A DNA stretch of 40,716 nucleotides from Clostridiales bacterium (lineage in GTDB: Bacteria; Bacillota; Clostridia; Oscillospirales; Oscillospiraceae), in contig SFHJ01000011.1 in assembly GCA_004555655.1 (NCBI GenBank), forward strand, positions 1 to 40,716. Reading direction: 5' to 3'. The notes beneath the pieces were generated by a model. It saw only the letters and a program-made list of their open reading frames with translations. It made no database searches and was not told the origin of the DNA. The position numbers were made by a program, and so were the translations under genes. This document shows, piece after piece, positions 28,578 through 35,527 of this stretch (the stretch's first letter is position 1; the number at the start of each line of letters is the position of its first letter).

Positions 28578-28949
28578 TTAGAACCGGCGCGTGCAGCGGA
28601 AGCAGCCGCATCCGCAGCAACATCTGCGGCAGCAGTTGTTATTTTCACTGACGCCGCCGACAGAACCGCTATTGCAGCAGCAGTGCTTATGGCAGCAGCT
28701 GTTGCTTTCGCTTACACCGCCGACAGAACCGTTGTTCTGGCAGCAATGCTTGTGGTTGTTCTCGCTCTCGCCGCCGACCGAGTCGTTTTCTCCGCGGCAG
28801 CAGCAACAGCAGCAGCATCTGCGGCAGCTGTTGTTGTTTTCACTGACGCCGCCGACAGCGCCATTGTTCCGGCAGCAAGGATTGCAGCATGATTGCGACA
28901 CAAAACTCGGGAACGTGATGCCCCCGACAATACCGTTATTGCAACACAT
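28578..28949 (-). CDS. Cysteine-rich repeat protein, function unknown
   Basis: This 123-residue protein has 29 Cys by my count. About four imperfect repeats are visible: a Gly/Ser/Asn segment of the type NNGSVGGVSENN, then a cluster such as CCHKHCCC, CCRRCCCGCGC or seven consecutive Cys, with Arg, His and Lys between. The ATG at 28949 has GGAGG 8 bases upstream; an apparent longer N-terminus is the translated operator/hairpin and is rejected. There is no signal peptide. Metal storage, a spore-associated cross-linked protein or a modified-peptide precursor are all possible; I do not recognise a family. Its downstream terminator and upstream palindrome indicate a single-gene unit. Confidence 0.75.
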   Translation of the reverse strand: MCCNNGIVGGITFPSFVSQSCCNPCCRNNGAVGGVSENNNSCRRCCCCCCCRGENDSVGGESENNHKHCCQNNGSVGGVSESNSCCHKHCCCNSGSVGGVSENNNCCRRCCCGCGCFRCTRRF

Positions 28950-28966
28950 AAGAAGTACCTCCAAAA

Positions 28967-29000
28967 AAGATGTCATGGGATTTTCATCCCATGACATCTT
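28967..29000. repeat. 34-bp palindrome before the Cys-rich gene
   Basis: AAGATGTCATGGGA and TCCCATGACATCTT are perfect 14-bp arms around a six-base spacer. On the minus strand a run of T follows directly, then the GGAGG of the Cys-rich gene. It may be a terminator or attenuator for read-through from upstream, or a repressor operator, because the possible promoter just upstream would start transcription inside it. Confidence 0.7.
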
Positions 29001-29027
29001 ATGACGCTATCTTGCAAATGGTGTCAA
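28999..29027 (-). promoter_or_regulatory. Possible promoter of the Cys-rich gene
   Basis: TTGACA (29022-29027), a 17-base spacer and TCATAA (28999-29004) on the minus strand. The -35 is consensus, the -10 poor. Its -35 contains the stop codon of the small upstream frame. Confidence 0.4.
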
Positions 29028-29161
29028 AGCAGGCCGGGCGCGGGCGGCTGCGGCTTCGGCTGCGGAAGCAGAACGTCGGTCGTGTCGCTGCTTGCGCCCT
29101 TGACCACGGGCACCGGCGTATCACGCAGGTCGTGGATGGGCGCGGGCTGTTCCTTCTTCAA
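29024..29161 (-). CDS. Small Pro-rich open reading frame (possible small protein)
   Basis: A 45-codon frame starts at TTG 29161 with AGAGGTG about 6 bases upstream. Its C-terminal part contains VLLPQPKPQPPAPGLL. It lies in the same frame as the preceding 90-residue gene, separated by that gene's TAA stop and 14 codons without a stop. It could be a separate small gene or a C-terminal extension lost through a nonsense change. The codon composition looks coding, but the evidence is thin. Confidence 0.35.
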   Translation of the reverse strand: MKKEQPAPIHDLRDTPVPVVKGASSDTTDVLLPQPKPQPPAPGLL

Positions 29162-29203
29162 ACCAATCACCTCTGCAATCAGTTTGCGGCGCGATGCGGC
29201 GGA

Positions 29204-29476
29204 TTATTCGCGGGCGAGCTCGGCCACCTGCTGGAACTTTTCCAGAACTCTTCCATAATTTTCCCGCCGGTGCGGGAACATACAGCCCGTGCAGTCCTTC
29301 ACGCCCTTTTCCGTGTAGCGGCAGTTGCCGCCGCAGTTTCTGCCCAGCGCGTAGAGCGGACAGTAGCAGAACAGGCAGTTGAAGTTGTCTGGGTCGCCCG
29401 TTTGGTGGCAGGGGAAGAACTCACACTGCCGGTTCTGAAAAAACGCGTAATGCTTGCCTTGCCAGTCGTGCTTCAT
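29204..29476 (-). CDS. Cysteine-rich small domain protein
   Basis: The 90-residue protein matches the cysteine-rich small domain family (PF04071 type): FFQNRQCEFFPCH, NCLFCYCPLYALGRNCGG, and KDCTGCMFPHRRENY, with eight or more conserved Cys likely binding metal. The family is often found beside cobalamin genes; none is seen here. Its ATG overlaps the rqcH stop codon (ATGA), so the two are translated together. Confidence 0.85.
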   Translation of the reverse strand: MKHDWQGKHYAFFQNRQCEFFPCHQTGDPDNFNCLFCYCPLYALGRNCGGNCRYTEKGVKDCTGCMFPHRRENYGRVLEKFQQVAELARE

Positions 29477-31239
29477 GATTTTTCCACCTTTAATTTTTCC
29501 GCAAGCGCTGCGTCGGGCGTGACATAGCCGGTGGCATAGCGGTCGTAGATGACCATACCGGGCTTGGCGCCGTTCGGCTTTTTGACGTTTTTGACCCGCG
29601 TGTAGTCCACAGGCACGTTCTGCCCCTCGCGCGACTGCGAGTAATATGCCGCCAGCGTCATCGCCTCGGTGACAGTCTGGTCAGAAGGCGTCTGGCCGGC
29701 ACAGACGATGATGACGTGGCTGCCGTGGATTTTCTGCGCGTGCAGCCAGAGATCGCCCTTTTCAGCCAGCTTTGTTGTGAGCATGTCGTTTTGCTGGTTG
29801 TTGCGGCCGACCAGAATGGTATAACCCTCCGTCGAGCGAAACTGCATGGGCTTGGCGGGCGGCAGCTTCATGCGCTTTTTCTGCGTCTGCTCGCGCAGAT
29901 ACCCGCCGTCCGCCAGCTCGGCACGGATCTGCTGGATGTCGCGCTCGGATTCTGCGCGCGAGAGCGCCTCGAGGACGCTTTCAAGATAGTCAAGCTCCGT
30001 CTCGCCCCGCGCAATCTGTTCGGTCAGCACGCGCTCGGCCGTTTTGGCTTTCTGGTAGTCCTTGTAGAATTTGGCGGCGTTCTGCTGCGGCGAGAGGGCG
30101 GGATTGAGCGGAATGTCAATCTCCTGCATGTCGGGGTCGTAGAAGTCGACGGCGCGCAGGCGCGATTGCCCGCGCGCGATCGCGTGCAGGTTTGCCGTGA
30201 CAATATCGCCCAAACGGCGCAGCCGCTCGCGGTCATGCGTGCCGGCAAGCTCCTTTTTCTGCAGCGCCAGCTTGCGCGCGGTGCGGTTACAGAGGTTCGT
30301 CAGCAGCTTGCGCATGGCCTGCGTCTTCTGGCGCAGCCGCTCCGCGTGGTCACGCTCGCCATAGAACGAGTCGAGCAGCTGCGAAAAGCCCTGCTGCAGC
30401 TCGCAGCGGACAAAGCCACCATATTGTGCGATAGGGATGCAGGTGAAGTCCCACGGCCGGTCCTGTTTGACGAGCAGCACCGGCGTTTTTTTGCCGTCTG
30501 CGAGCGCGGAAAACTGTTCGTGCAGGGAAAAGGCCGCCTGCTGCTTTGCGTCCTGCGAAAGCGCGGCGATATCCGTGTCGACGTCGCCGAAGATGCGGAA
30601 GGCCAGCTCGCGGCAAAGAAGCGGCGAAATGCCGCCGAAGGTATCGAGCAGCCATGCGTCAAACTGTTTCTGTCCCGTCTGCGCGCAAAGCAGCTGCGCG
30701 AGCATATCCGCGTCCGTTTCAAACGGGCTGCGCTTTCCCTGCGTGGGCGGCAGGCGGTAATAGAGACCCGGCAGCAGCTGCCGCTCGGCGGACATCTCAA
30801 AATCGACGCGCCGCAGGCAGTCGAGCACGCGGCCCGTGCCGTCGGTCAGAATCAGGTTTGAGTTGCGGCCCATGAGCTCCAGAATGAGGTGCTTCTGCAC
30901 GCTCTCGCCCAGCTCGTCGGTGCACTCGAAGCTGAAATCCAGCAGGCGCTCCATGGGCGGCTGCGTGATGGCGGACAGCCTGCCGCCCGTCAGGTGCTTG
31001 CGCAGCAGCATGCAGAACATGGGCGGCTGCGCCGGGTTTTCAAAGCTGCGCGTGCTCAGATGCGCGCGCGGATGGTTCGTACTGGCGCTAAGCAGCAGCC
31101 GCGCAGACATGCCAGGCGCGCGCAGGTGCAAAATAACGGTGTCGCGTTCGGGCTGCTGCACTTTGTCCACGCGGCAGGTAAGCGTCTGCGCGCGCAGCTC
31201 ATCGGCCACAGCGGAAAGAAATACGGCGTCAAACGGCAT
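29473..31239 (-). CDS. rqcH: Ribosome-quality-control factor RqcH (NFACT / FbpA family)
   Basis: The 588-residue protein has the NFACT layout: N-terminal FpgN-like domain (about 1-170, MPFDAVFLSAVADEL, HLILELMGRNSNLIL), a coiled-coil middle (about 280-430), and the C-terminal NFACT-R domain (about 450-570, ILVGRNNQQNDMLTTKLA and DLWLHAQKIHGSHVII). RqcH binds stalled 50S-peptidyl-tRNA complexes and adds Ala tails. The older name is fibronectin-binding protein. GGAGG precedes the ATG, which lies inside the end of mrnC (11-base overlap). Confidence 0.92.
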   Translation of the reverse strand: MPFDAVFLSAVADELRAQTLTCRVDKVQQPERDTVILHLRAPGMSARLLLSASTNHPRAHLSTRSFENPAQPPMFCMLLRKHLTGGRLSAITQPPMERLLDFSFECTDELGESVQKHLILELMGRNSNLILTDGTGRVLDCLRRVDFEMSAERQLLPGLYYRLPPTQGKRSPFETDADMLAQLLCAQTGQKQFDAWLLDTFGGISPLLCRELAFRIFGDVDTDIAALSQDAKQQAAFSLHEQFSALADGKKTPVLLVKQDRPWDFTCIPIAQYGGFVRCELQQGFSQLLDSFYGERDHAERLRQKTQAMRKLLTNLCNRTARKLALQKKELAGTHDRERLRRLGDIVTANLHAIARGQSRLRAVDFYDPDMQEIDIPLNPALSPQQNAAKFYKDYQKAKTAERVLTEQIARGETELDYLESVLEALSRAESERDIQQIRAELADGGYLREQTQKKRMKLPPAKPMQFRSTEGYTILVGRNNQQNDMLTTKLAEKGDLWLHAQKIHGSHVIIVCAGQTPSDQTVTEAMTLAAYYSQSREGQNVPVDYTRVKNVKKPNGAKPGMVIYDRYATGYVTPDAALAEKLKVEKS

Positions 31240-31642
31240 CGGAATCCTCCATCGTCAAGACAAAAAGTTCATTGATCCGTGCAAGCTCGCCCGCGAGATA
31301 CAACGCGCCGAAGAGGCACTCAAGCCCCGTGGCTCTGGAATACTGCTCGTGCGTGGCGTTCTTGGGAATCGCATGCACGTGCGCATTGCGTCCGCGGCGG
31401 TAGACGGCCAGCTCGTGCTCCGTTAAAAGCGGCAGCATCCGCTGCGCACGCGCGGCCTGCGCGGGCGCGTTGACGTATTGGACGGTGAGCCGGTGCAGAT
31501 CGCGCGTCGTGGCCTTGCCGGTTGAGCAAAGCCAACTGCGCACCAAAAGCTCAAACACCGCGTCGCCGCAGTGCGCAAGACCCAGCGCGCTGATCTGGCC
31601 GATCTCGCGCGGGTCCATCGTCAGGTGAAAATAGTTCTGCAA
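31229..31642 (-). CDS. mrnC: Mini-ribonuclease 3
   Basis: This 137-residue protein is a lone RNase III catalytic domain: ALGLAHCGDAVFELLVRSWL with the catalytic Asp, and ATGLECLFGALYLAGE with the Glu. Mini-III matures 23S rRNA ends in Bacillus. It has no dsRNA-binding domain, as is normal for the family. The start is TTG at 31642, chosen because GGAGG lies 8 bases upstream and the family N-terminus fits. It overlaps rqcH. Confidence 0.92.
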   Translation of the reverse strand: MQNYFHLTMDPREIGQISALGLAHCGDAVFELLVRSWLCSTGKATTRDLHRLTVQYVNAPAQAARAQRMLPLLTEHELAVYRRGRNAHVHAIPKNATHEQYSRATGLECLFGALYLAGELARINELFVLTMEDSDAV

Positions 31643-31762
31643 ATCGGAAGCCTCCGTTGTGGTTGATCTGTTTTCTCTATTATATCATACGATGCAAGAG
31701 GGTATAACGCGAAAAAAACGGGATTTTCCCGACGGACGTCGGAGAAAAGGAGAACGCTCGGG

Positions 31763-31791
31763 TTGACAAAATGGTTACAAACGATTACAAT
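31763..31791 (+). promoter_or_regulatory. Promoter of the SLH-repeat gene
   Basis: TTGACA (31763-31768), a 17-base spacer and TACAAT (31786-31791), 31 bases before the ATG. Confidence 0.8.
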
Positions 31792-31822
31792 TATACAAAC
31801 CGCAGGGAAAGGAAGCGGGTCT

Positions 31823-32887
31823 ATGCGCGGAAGCAGAATACGGATGTTTGCGCTGGCGCTCTGTCTGAGCGTGTGTCTGGCGGCGCTGGCCGTCCCGGCG
31901 CTGGCGGCGGATGAAACGTTGGACGTTACATATGTGGAGATTTCCGGCGACGGCTTTGTGGCCGACAGCTGGCTTGGCGTGGATGCAGTTTACAACCTGA
32001 ACGGGCCGACGCTCTACTGCTCGGATCTCATCGAGCGCTTTTACGCGCAGGTCTACGGACTGACGGTCACGACGACGCCCGGCACGCCGGAGGTGGCGGA
32101 GAGCGGCTACTGGTTCGAACTGACCGACGCGCCGCAGCCGGGCGATATCGCATATGCGTCCGCGTCCAGCCGCGCCAGCGCACATTATGCCATCTGCCGC
32201 GAGGTGGATGCGGCAAACGGCACCGTGATGCTTTTTGAGCAGAACTGGCGCTGGGGCAACAAGGCCGGCGTGGGACGCGTGATTGCGTACAGCGGAAGCC
32301 CGTATGTGTTCTACACGCTCTGCGGCAATCAGGGCGAATTGCCCGCCGCGCCGCAGCCGGTGCAGTACGAAAGCGCGTCTGTTTGGGCGGCTGACGCGCC
32401 GTCAAACTGGGCGGTGGATTCGGTTTTGCGTGCTTCACGCTATGGCATCAGCGGCAGCGTTGTAAATAGCGGCTACGCCCAGCCCATTACGCGCGGTACG
32501 TTTGCAAAGCTCGCCGTGAACGCGGCGCAGGCAATGGGGCTCACGCCGGAGTCGGGCGACCCGTATGAAGCCGTGCGTGAGCTGGGACTCATGGGCGGCA
32601 ACGCCTCGGGTGATCTGTGCGTGGATGATTTCATCACGCGTGAGGCCGCGGCCACGGTTCTGGTGCGCTTCGTGCGGCTGTTCCGTGCGGCGCCTGCGGC
32701 GGATGCGTCGGCGCTGGCGGGCTATGCCGACCGGGCAAAGATCTCCGATTGGGCTGCGGAGGCTGCTGCGCTTCTGACCGCCGAGGGCATCATGGGCGGC
32801 ACGGGCAGCGGCTTTGCTCCGCAGGAGAATTTGAGCACCGAGCAGGCGCTGGCGCTGCTGGTCAGGATCTATGAATATATCTGGTGA
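31823..32887 (+). CDS. Exported CHAP-like protein with SLH repeats
   Basis: The 354-residue protein has a signal peptide (basic MRGSRIR, a hydrophobic core, and cleavage near ALA-AD about residue 30). A CHAP/NlpC-like domain follows (about 35-170), with YCSDLIERFYAQVYG, a possible catalytic Cys, and SAHYAICREVD (His). Then come SLH-like repeats (about 195-350, WAVDSVLRASRYGISG, QPITRGTFAKLAVNAA, DWAAEAAALLTAEGIMGG). It is probably a peptidoglycan endopeptidase or amidase bound to secondary wall polymers. I chose ATG at 31823 after GAAAGGA; the longer frame begins in the promoter. Confidence 0.82.
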   Translation: MRGSRIRMFALALCLSVCLAALAVPALAADETLDVTYVEISGDGFVADSWLGVDAVYNLNGPTLYCSDLIERFYAQVYGLTVTTTPGTPEVAESGYWFELTDAPQPGDIAYASASSRASAHYAICREVDAANGTVMLFEQNWRWGNKAGVGRVIAYSGSPYVFYTLCGNQGELPAAPQPVQYESASVWAADAPSNWAVDSVLRASRYGISGSVVNSGYAQPITRGTFAKLAVNAAQAMGLTPESGDPYEAVRELGLMGGNASGDLCVDDFITREAAATVLVRFVRLFRAAPAADASALAGYADRAKISDWAAEAAALLTAEGIMGGTGSGFAPQENLSTEQALALLVRIYEYIW

Positions 32888-32916
32888 CAACGCGTCCGAA
32901 ACCGGGCGATATGACA

Positions 32917-32949
32917 GAAAAACCTCTCTGCTGCGGCAGAGAGGTTTTT
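32917..32949. terminator. Bidirectional terminator
   Basis: CCTCTCTGC and GCAGAGAGG form a perfect stem with flanking A and T runs between two convergent genes. Confidence 0.88.
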
Positions 32950-32951
32950 GT

Positions 32952-33365
32952 TTAGTCCATATAGCGGGTGATGTACTCAGGGGCCCCGGCGGCATCGCCG
33001 GCAATGGTGATGGTGAACGCCACGCCGTTTTCAGCGGAGAAGACGCTGCACCAGTCGAGGAAGTTCTCAGTCTCCTTCGGGTCCTTGCTCTGGGAGATCT
33101 TGTAGAGGTTGTCGATGAAGATGTGCGAGATATCAAAATTGCCCGCATGCAGGCCGCTCAAAAAGCCCTTTAGGAATGTATAGGTGCCGGGAGAGTATTC
33201 GCTGGCGTCGATCAGGCGGACACGGTGGTCTACGTCAAAGCGCAGCGTGTGTCCCTTTTCGATACAGACCATACTGCCGGATTCTTTCTTCAGCGCATTG
33301 TTGATCGTAGCAATCAGCTGCTTCGTCTTACCGGAACCTTCCGGTCCCATCATAATTGTAACCAT
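32952..33365 (-). CDS. P-loop protein of unknown function
   Basis: The 137-residue protein begins with a Walker A motif (MMGPEGSGKTKQLIATINNA) and has a hydrophobic strand ending in acidic residues (ISHIFIDNLYKI, possible Walker B). It is short for an ATPase and shows no further domain. It ends with a charged segment after FTITIAGDA. AAGGAGG precedes the ATG. It follows the isomerase-like gene on the same strand after 103 bases. I do not recognise a named family. Confidence 0.75.
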   Translation of the reverse strand: MVTIMMGPEGSGKTKQLIATINNALKKESGSMVCIEKGHTLRFDVDHRVRLIDASEYSPGTYTFLKGFLSGLHAGNFDISHIFIDNLYKISQSKDPKETENFLDWCSVFSAENGVAFTITIAGDAAGAPEYITRYMD

Positions 33366-33468
33366 AGGGCATTCCTCCTTTTCGTCTTATGGTTAAGCTC
33401 TCTTTTATTCTACCAAGTTTTTCGCAGAAAGACAACAGTTATATTTGTCAAACTTCTGTGAATTTTCC

Positions 33469-34764
33469 TCACGATTCCGCGTCATCCGGTTTTCCGAGCA
33501 GCTGCTCGGTATATGCGCGCGAGGGCTGCCGGTTTTGCGGCTCGAACGGGTCGACGCCTGCGGCACAGGCGCTGATGGCGTTTGCGAGCTCGAAAAAGTA
33601 GAAAAGCTCACCGAGCTGCGCGGCGTCCATTGGGCCGGTTTCAAGCACAACGACGGGCACGTCGGCAGCAGCGTGCGTCTGCAGCATCCCCTCGAACGAG
33701 GCCTGCTCCACATCGGCAAGCGTCCGGCCGGACAGGTAGCCAAGACCGTCGTAGTCCTTCCAGTCCATCTCCACATTGACCTTCTGCCCAACCGGCAGCG
33801 GCGCACGCAGAAGCGTTTCAAAGACGGGATATTGCCCGCTGGCAACGGCCCGGTCGAGCGCGCCGAGGGCGGCCGGGAGCTCGGCATGGATGGGGATGAG
33901 GCCCGCGCCCTGCTGGCAGGTGTGCAGCCACACGCTCTGCTGCCACCAGTCGCCGAAGGCGGAAAAAGCGGGGTCGAAGGTACCGAGAAGCTCGGATGAA
34001 CGGCGGGCTTCACTGCTCAATACGTGCCGCGCGCCGGCGTACATCCAGACGGGGTTTTCAAACGCGCGCAGATCATAGGCGCGGTAGGCCTCGGCCGCGC
34101 CTTCGAACACCGTGAGCGGGTCGAGCCCGGCTACGGCCAGCGGCACGAGCGCGGCGGACGTGAGCGCGCTGTACGCGCCGCCCAGCTGCTGCGGCATGGA
34201 AAGAAGCGTATAGCCCTCTTCCTTTGCCATGACGGCCATGGGCGAGTCGGGCAGCGCCGAGACGTAGATGCGCGTCTTAGCCTCAGGGCCGTAGCGCCGC
34301 TCCATCATCCAGCGAAGCGCGCGCGAGGCAACGGCGGGCGCCATGTCCGCGCCGTCGGCGCTGATGAGAAGCAGAGAAAAATCACAGCCGCTGAGCTGGT
34401 CGCAGAGCGTCAGCCAGCTTCCGGCAGAAAAATTGTCACCCGTAAAGAGCAGGCGCGTGCCGCGCTGCATGCGGTCCTGACGGCCGAGCAGCGCCGTGCC
34501 CGCCTTTGCGCCGAGATAGGCCCCGCCCGCGCCGATGACGACGAGCGTATCGCCCGAAGCACGGATCTCATCTGCCGAGCTGCGCACGGCGTGGATGGTT
34601 TTGGCGGTGATGGCGTCGGGCAGGGCCAGCCAGCCGAGGTAATCATTGCCGATGGGCTGGTGGTTGCACAGGTGCAGATGCGCGTCGAACAAGTCTTTCT
34701 CCGCGCCCAGCAGCTGTGGAAGACTCACACAGCTCCAGATGTTGGAGAGCTCTACATTGATCAT
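33469..34764 (-). CDS. Glucose-6-phosphate isomerase-like protein, probably inactive
   Basis: This 431-residue protein aligns over its length with Firmicutes phosphoglucose isomerase (VVIGAGGAYLGAKAG, GGAYSALTSAALVPLAVAGLDP, FGDWWQQSV, GQYPVFETLLRA, VDPFEPQNRQPSRAY). Compared with the Bacillus sequence as I recall it, the catalytic and phosphate-binding residues are replaced. SKSGTT is SADGAD. The Arg of VGGRYS is Ala. The Glu of GESEGK and the His of DLHSMGQ are absent. The Lys of VEAYK is Thr. It is probably a pseudoenzyme or has another activity, and a normal pgi is expected elsewhere. AAAGGAGG precedes the ATG. Confidence 0.82.
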   Translation of the reverse strand: MINVELSNIWSCVSLPQLLGAEKDLFDAHLHLCNHQPIGNDYLGWLALPDAITAKTIHAVRSSADEIRASGDTLVVIGAGGAYLGAKAGTALLGRQDRMQRGTRLLFTGDNFSAGSWLTLCDQLSGCDFSLLLISADGADMAPAVASRALRWMMERRYGPEAKTRIYVSALPDSPMAVMAKEEGYTLLSMPQQLGGAYSALTSAALVPLAVAGLDPLTVFEGAAEAYRAYDLRAFENPVWMYAGARHVLSSEARRSSELLGTFDPAFSAFGDWWQQSVWLHTCQQGAGLIPIHAELPAALGALDRAVASGQYPVFETLLRAPLPVGQKVNVEMDWKDYDGLGYLSGRTLADVEQASFEGMLQTHAAADVPVVVLETGPMDAAQLGELFYFFELANAISACAAGVDPFEPQNRQPSRAYTEQLLGKPDDAES

Positions 34765-34839
34765 GGGCCCTTGCCTCCTTTGGCGGTCGAAGCGGTCGCG
34801 AACGTTTTTTTCAGTATACTACAGTTTGCGGAAAAACGC

Positions 34840-34880
34840 AAAAAAATATAACGGGACAGCCGCAGAGCCGCGGCTGTCCC
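34840..34880 (-). terminator. Terminator of the acetyltransferase gene
   Basis: GGGACAGCCGC and GCGGCTGTCCC form a stem, followed on the minus strand by GTTATATTTTTTTG, 11 bases beyond the stop codon. Confidence 0.85.
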
Positions 34881-34890
34881 GCGGACGGCT

Positions 34891-35496
34891 TCAGCCGCGG
34901 CAGGCAAGATATTCCGGCGTCTGATAGCGGAGCCGGTCCGCCTCGGTGATGGGCCGCAGCACGCGGCAGGGATTGCCGGCGGCCACGACATTGGCAGGGA
35001 TATCGCGTGTGACGACGCTGCCGGCGCCGATGACGCTGCCGGAACCGATCGTCACGCCCGGCAGCACCACGCAGCCGCCGCCGAACCAGACGTCGCTGCC
35101 GACATGGATGGGGTAGGCCGCTTCGAGCTTGGCCGCGCGCTGCGCCTTGTCCAGCGGGTGCAGCGCCGTATAGAAACCGCACTGTGGGCCGATGAGCACG
35201 TTGTCGCCGAAGATGATCCTGCCGGGGTCTACAAAGACGCAGTTGTTGTTGGCAAAGAAGTTGTCGCCGGCTTCAATATTGAAGCCGAAGCCGCAGAAGA
35301 GCGCCGGCTCGACGTAGGGGGTTTTGCCGAGCCTGCCGAAGAGCGCGCGCAGGATTTGCTCGCGGCGGGCCATATCGGACGGGCGGGTGTGATTATAGTT
35401 GTAGCAGAGCTCGGCGCATACGAGGTGCGCCTGCTCGCGCTCGGGCGTGGTGGTATCATAGAGAAGACCGGCGTCACATTTTTCGCGTTCTGTCAT
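34891..35496 (-). CDS. Maltose/galactoside-type O-acetyltransferase
   Basis: The 201-residue protein is a left-handed beta-helix (hexapeptide) acetyltransferase of the LacA/Maa group: an N-terminal helical region ending in ALFCGFGFNIEAGDNFFANN, the catalytic-His segment FYTALHPLD, and the hexapeptide repeats IHVGSDVWFGGGCVVLPGV, TIGSGSVIGAGSVVT. It transfers acetyl from acetyl-CoA to sugars. The CoA-binding C-terminus (AAGNPCRVLRPI) is present. GGAGA precedes the ATG. The helicase gene upstream ends 31 bases away on the same strand. Confidence 0.92.
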   Translation of the reverse strand: MTEREKCDAGLLYDTTTPEREQAHLVCAELCYNYNHTRPSDMARREQILRALFGRLGKTPYVEPALFCGFGFNIEAGDNFFANNNCVFVDPGRIIFGDNVLIGPQCGFYTALHPLDKAQRAAKLEAAYPIHVGSDVWFGGGCVVLPGVTIGSGSVIGAGSVVTRDIPANVVAAGNPCRVLRPITEADRLRYQTPEYLACRG

Positions 35497-35527
35497 CTTT
35501 GGCGTCTCCTTTGGCGTGTTTTTGCAA

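Noticed and set aside
28506..28892. Ala-rich plus-strand frame opposite the Cys-rich gene
   Set aside because: The minus strand has a GGAGG site, a terminator after its stop and a repeated reading pattern; the plus frame has none of these and only mirrors the repeats.
28578..28892. CRISPR-like repeats in the Cys-rich gene
   Set aside because: The repeats are imperfect, in frame, and encode a repeated peptide; there are no unique spacers of equal length and no cas genes.
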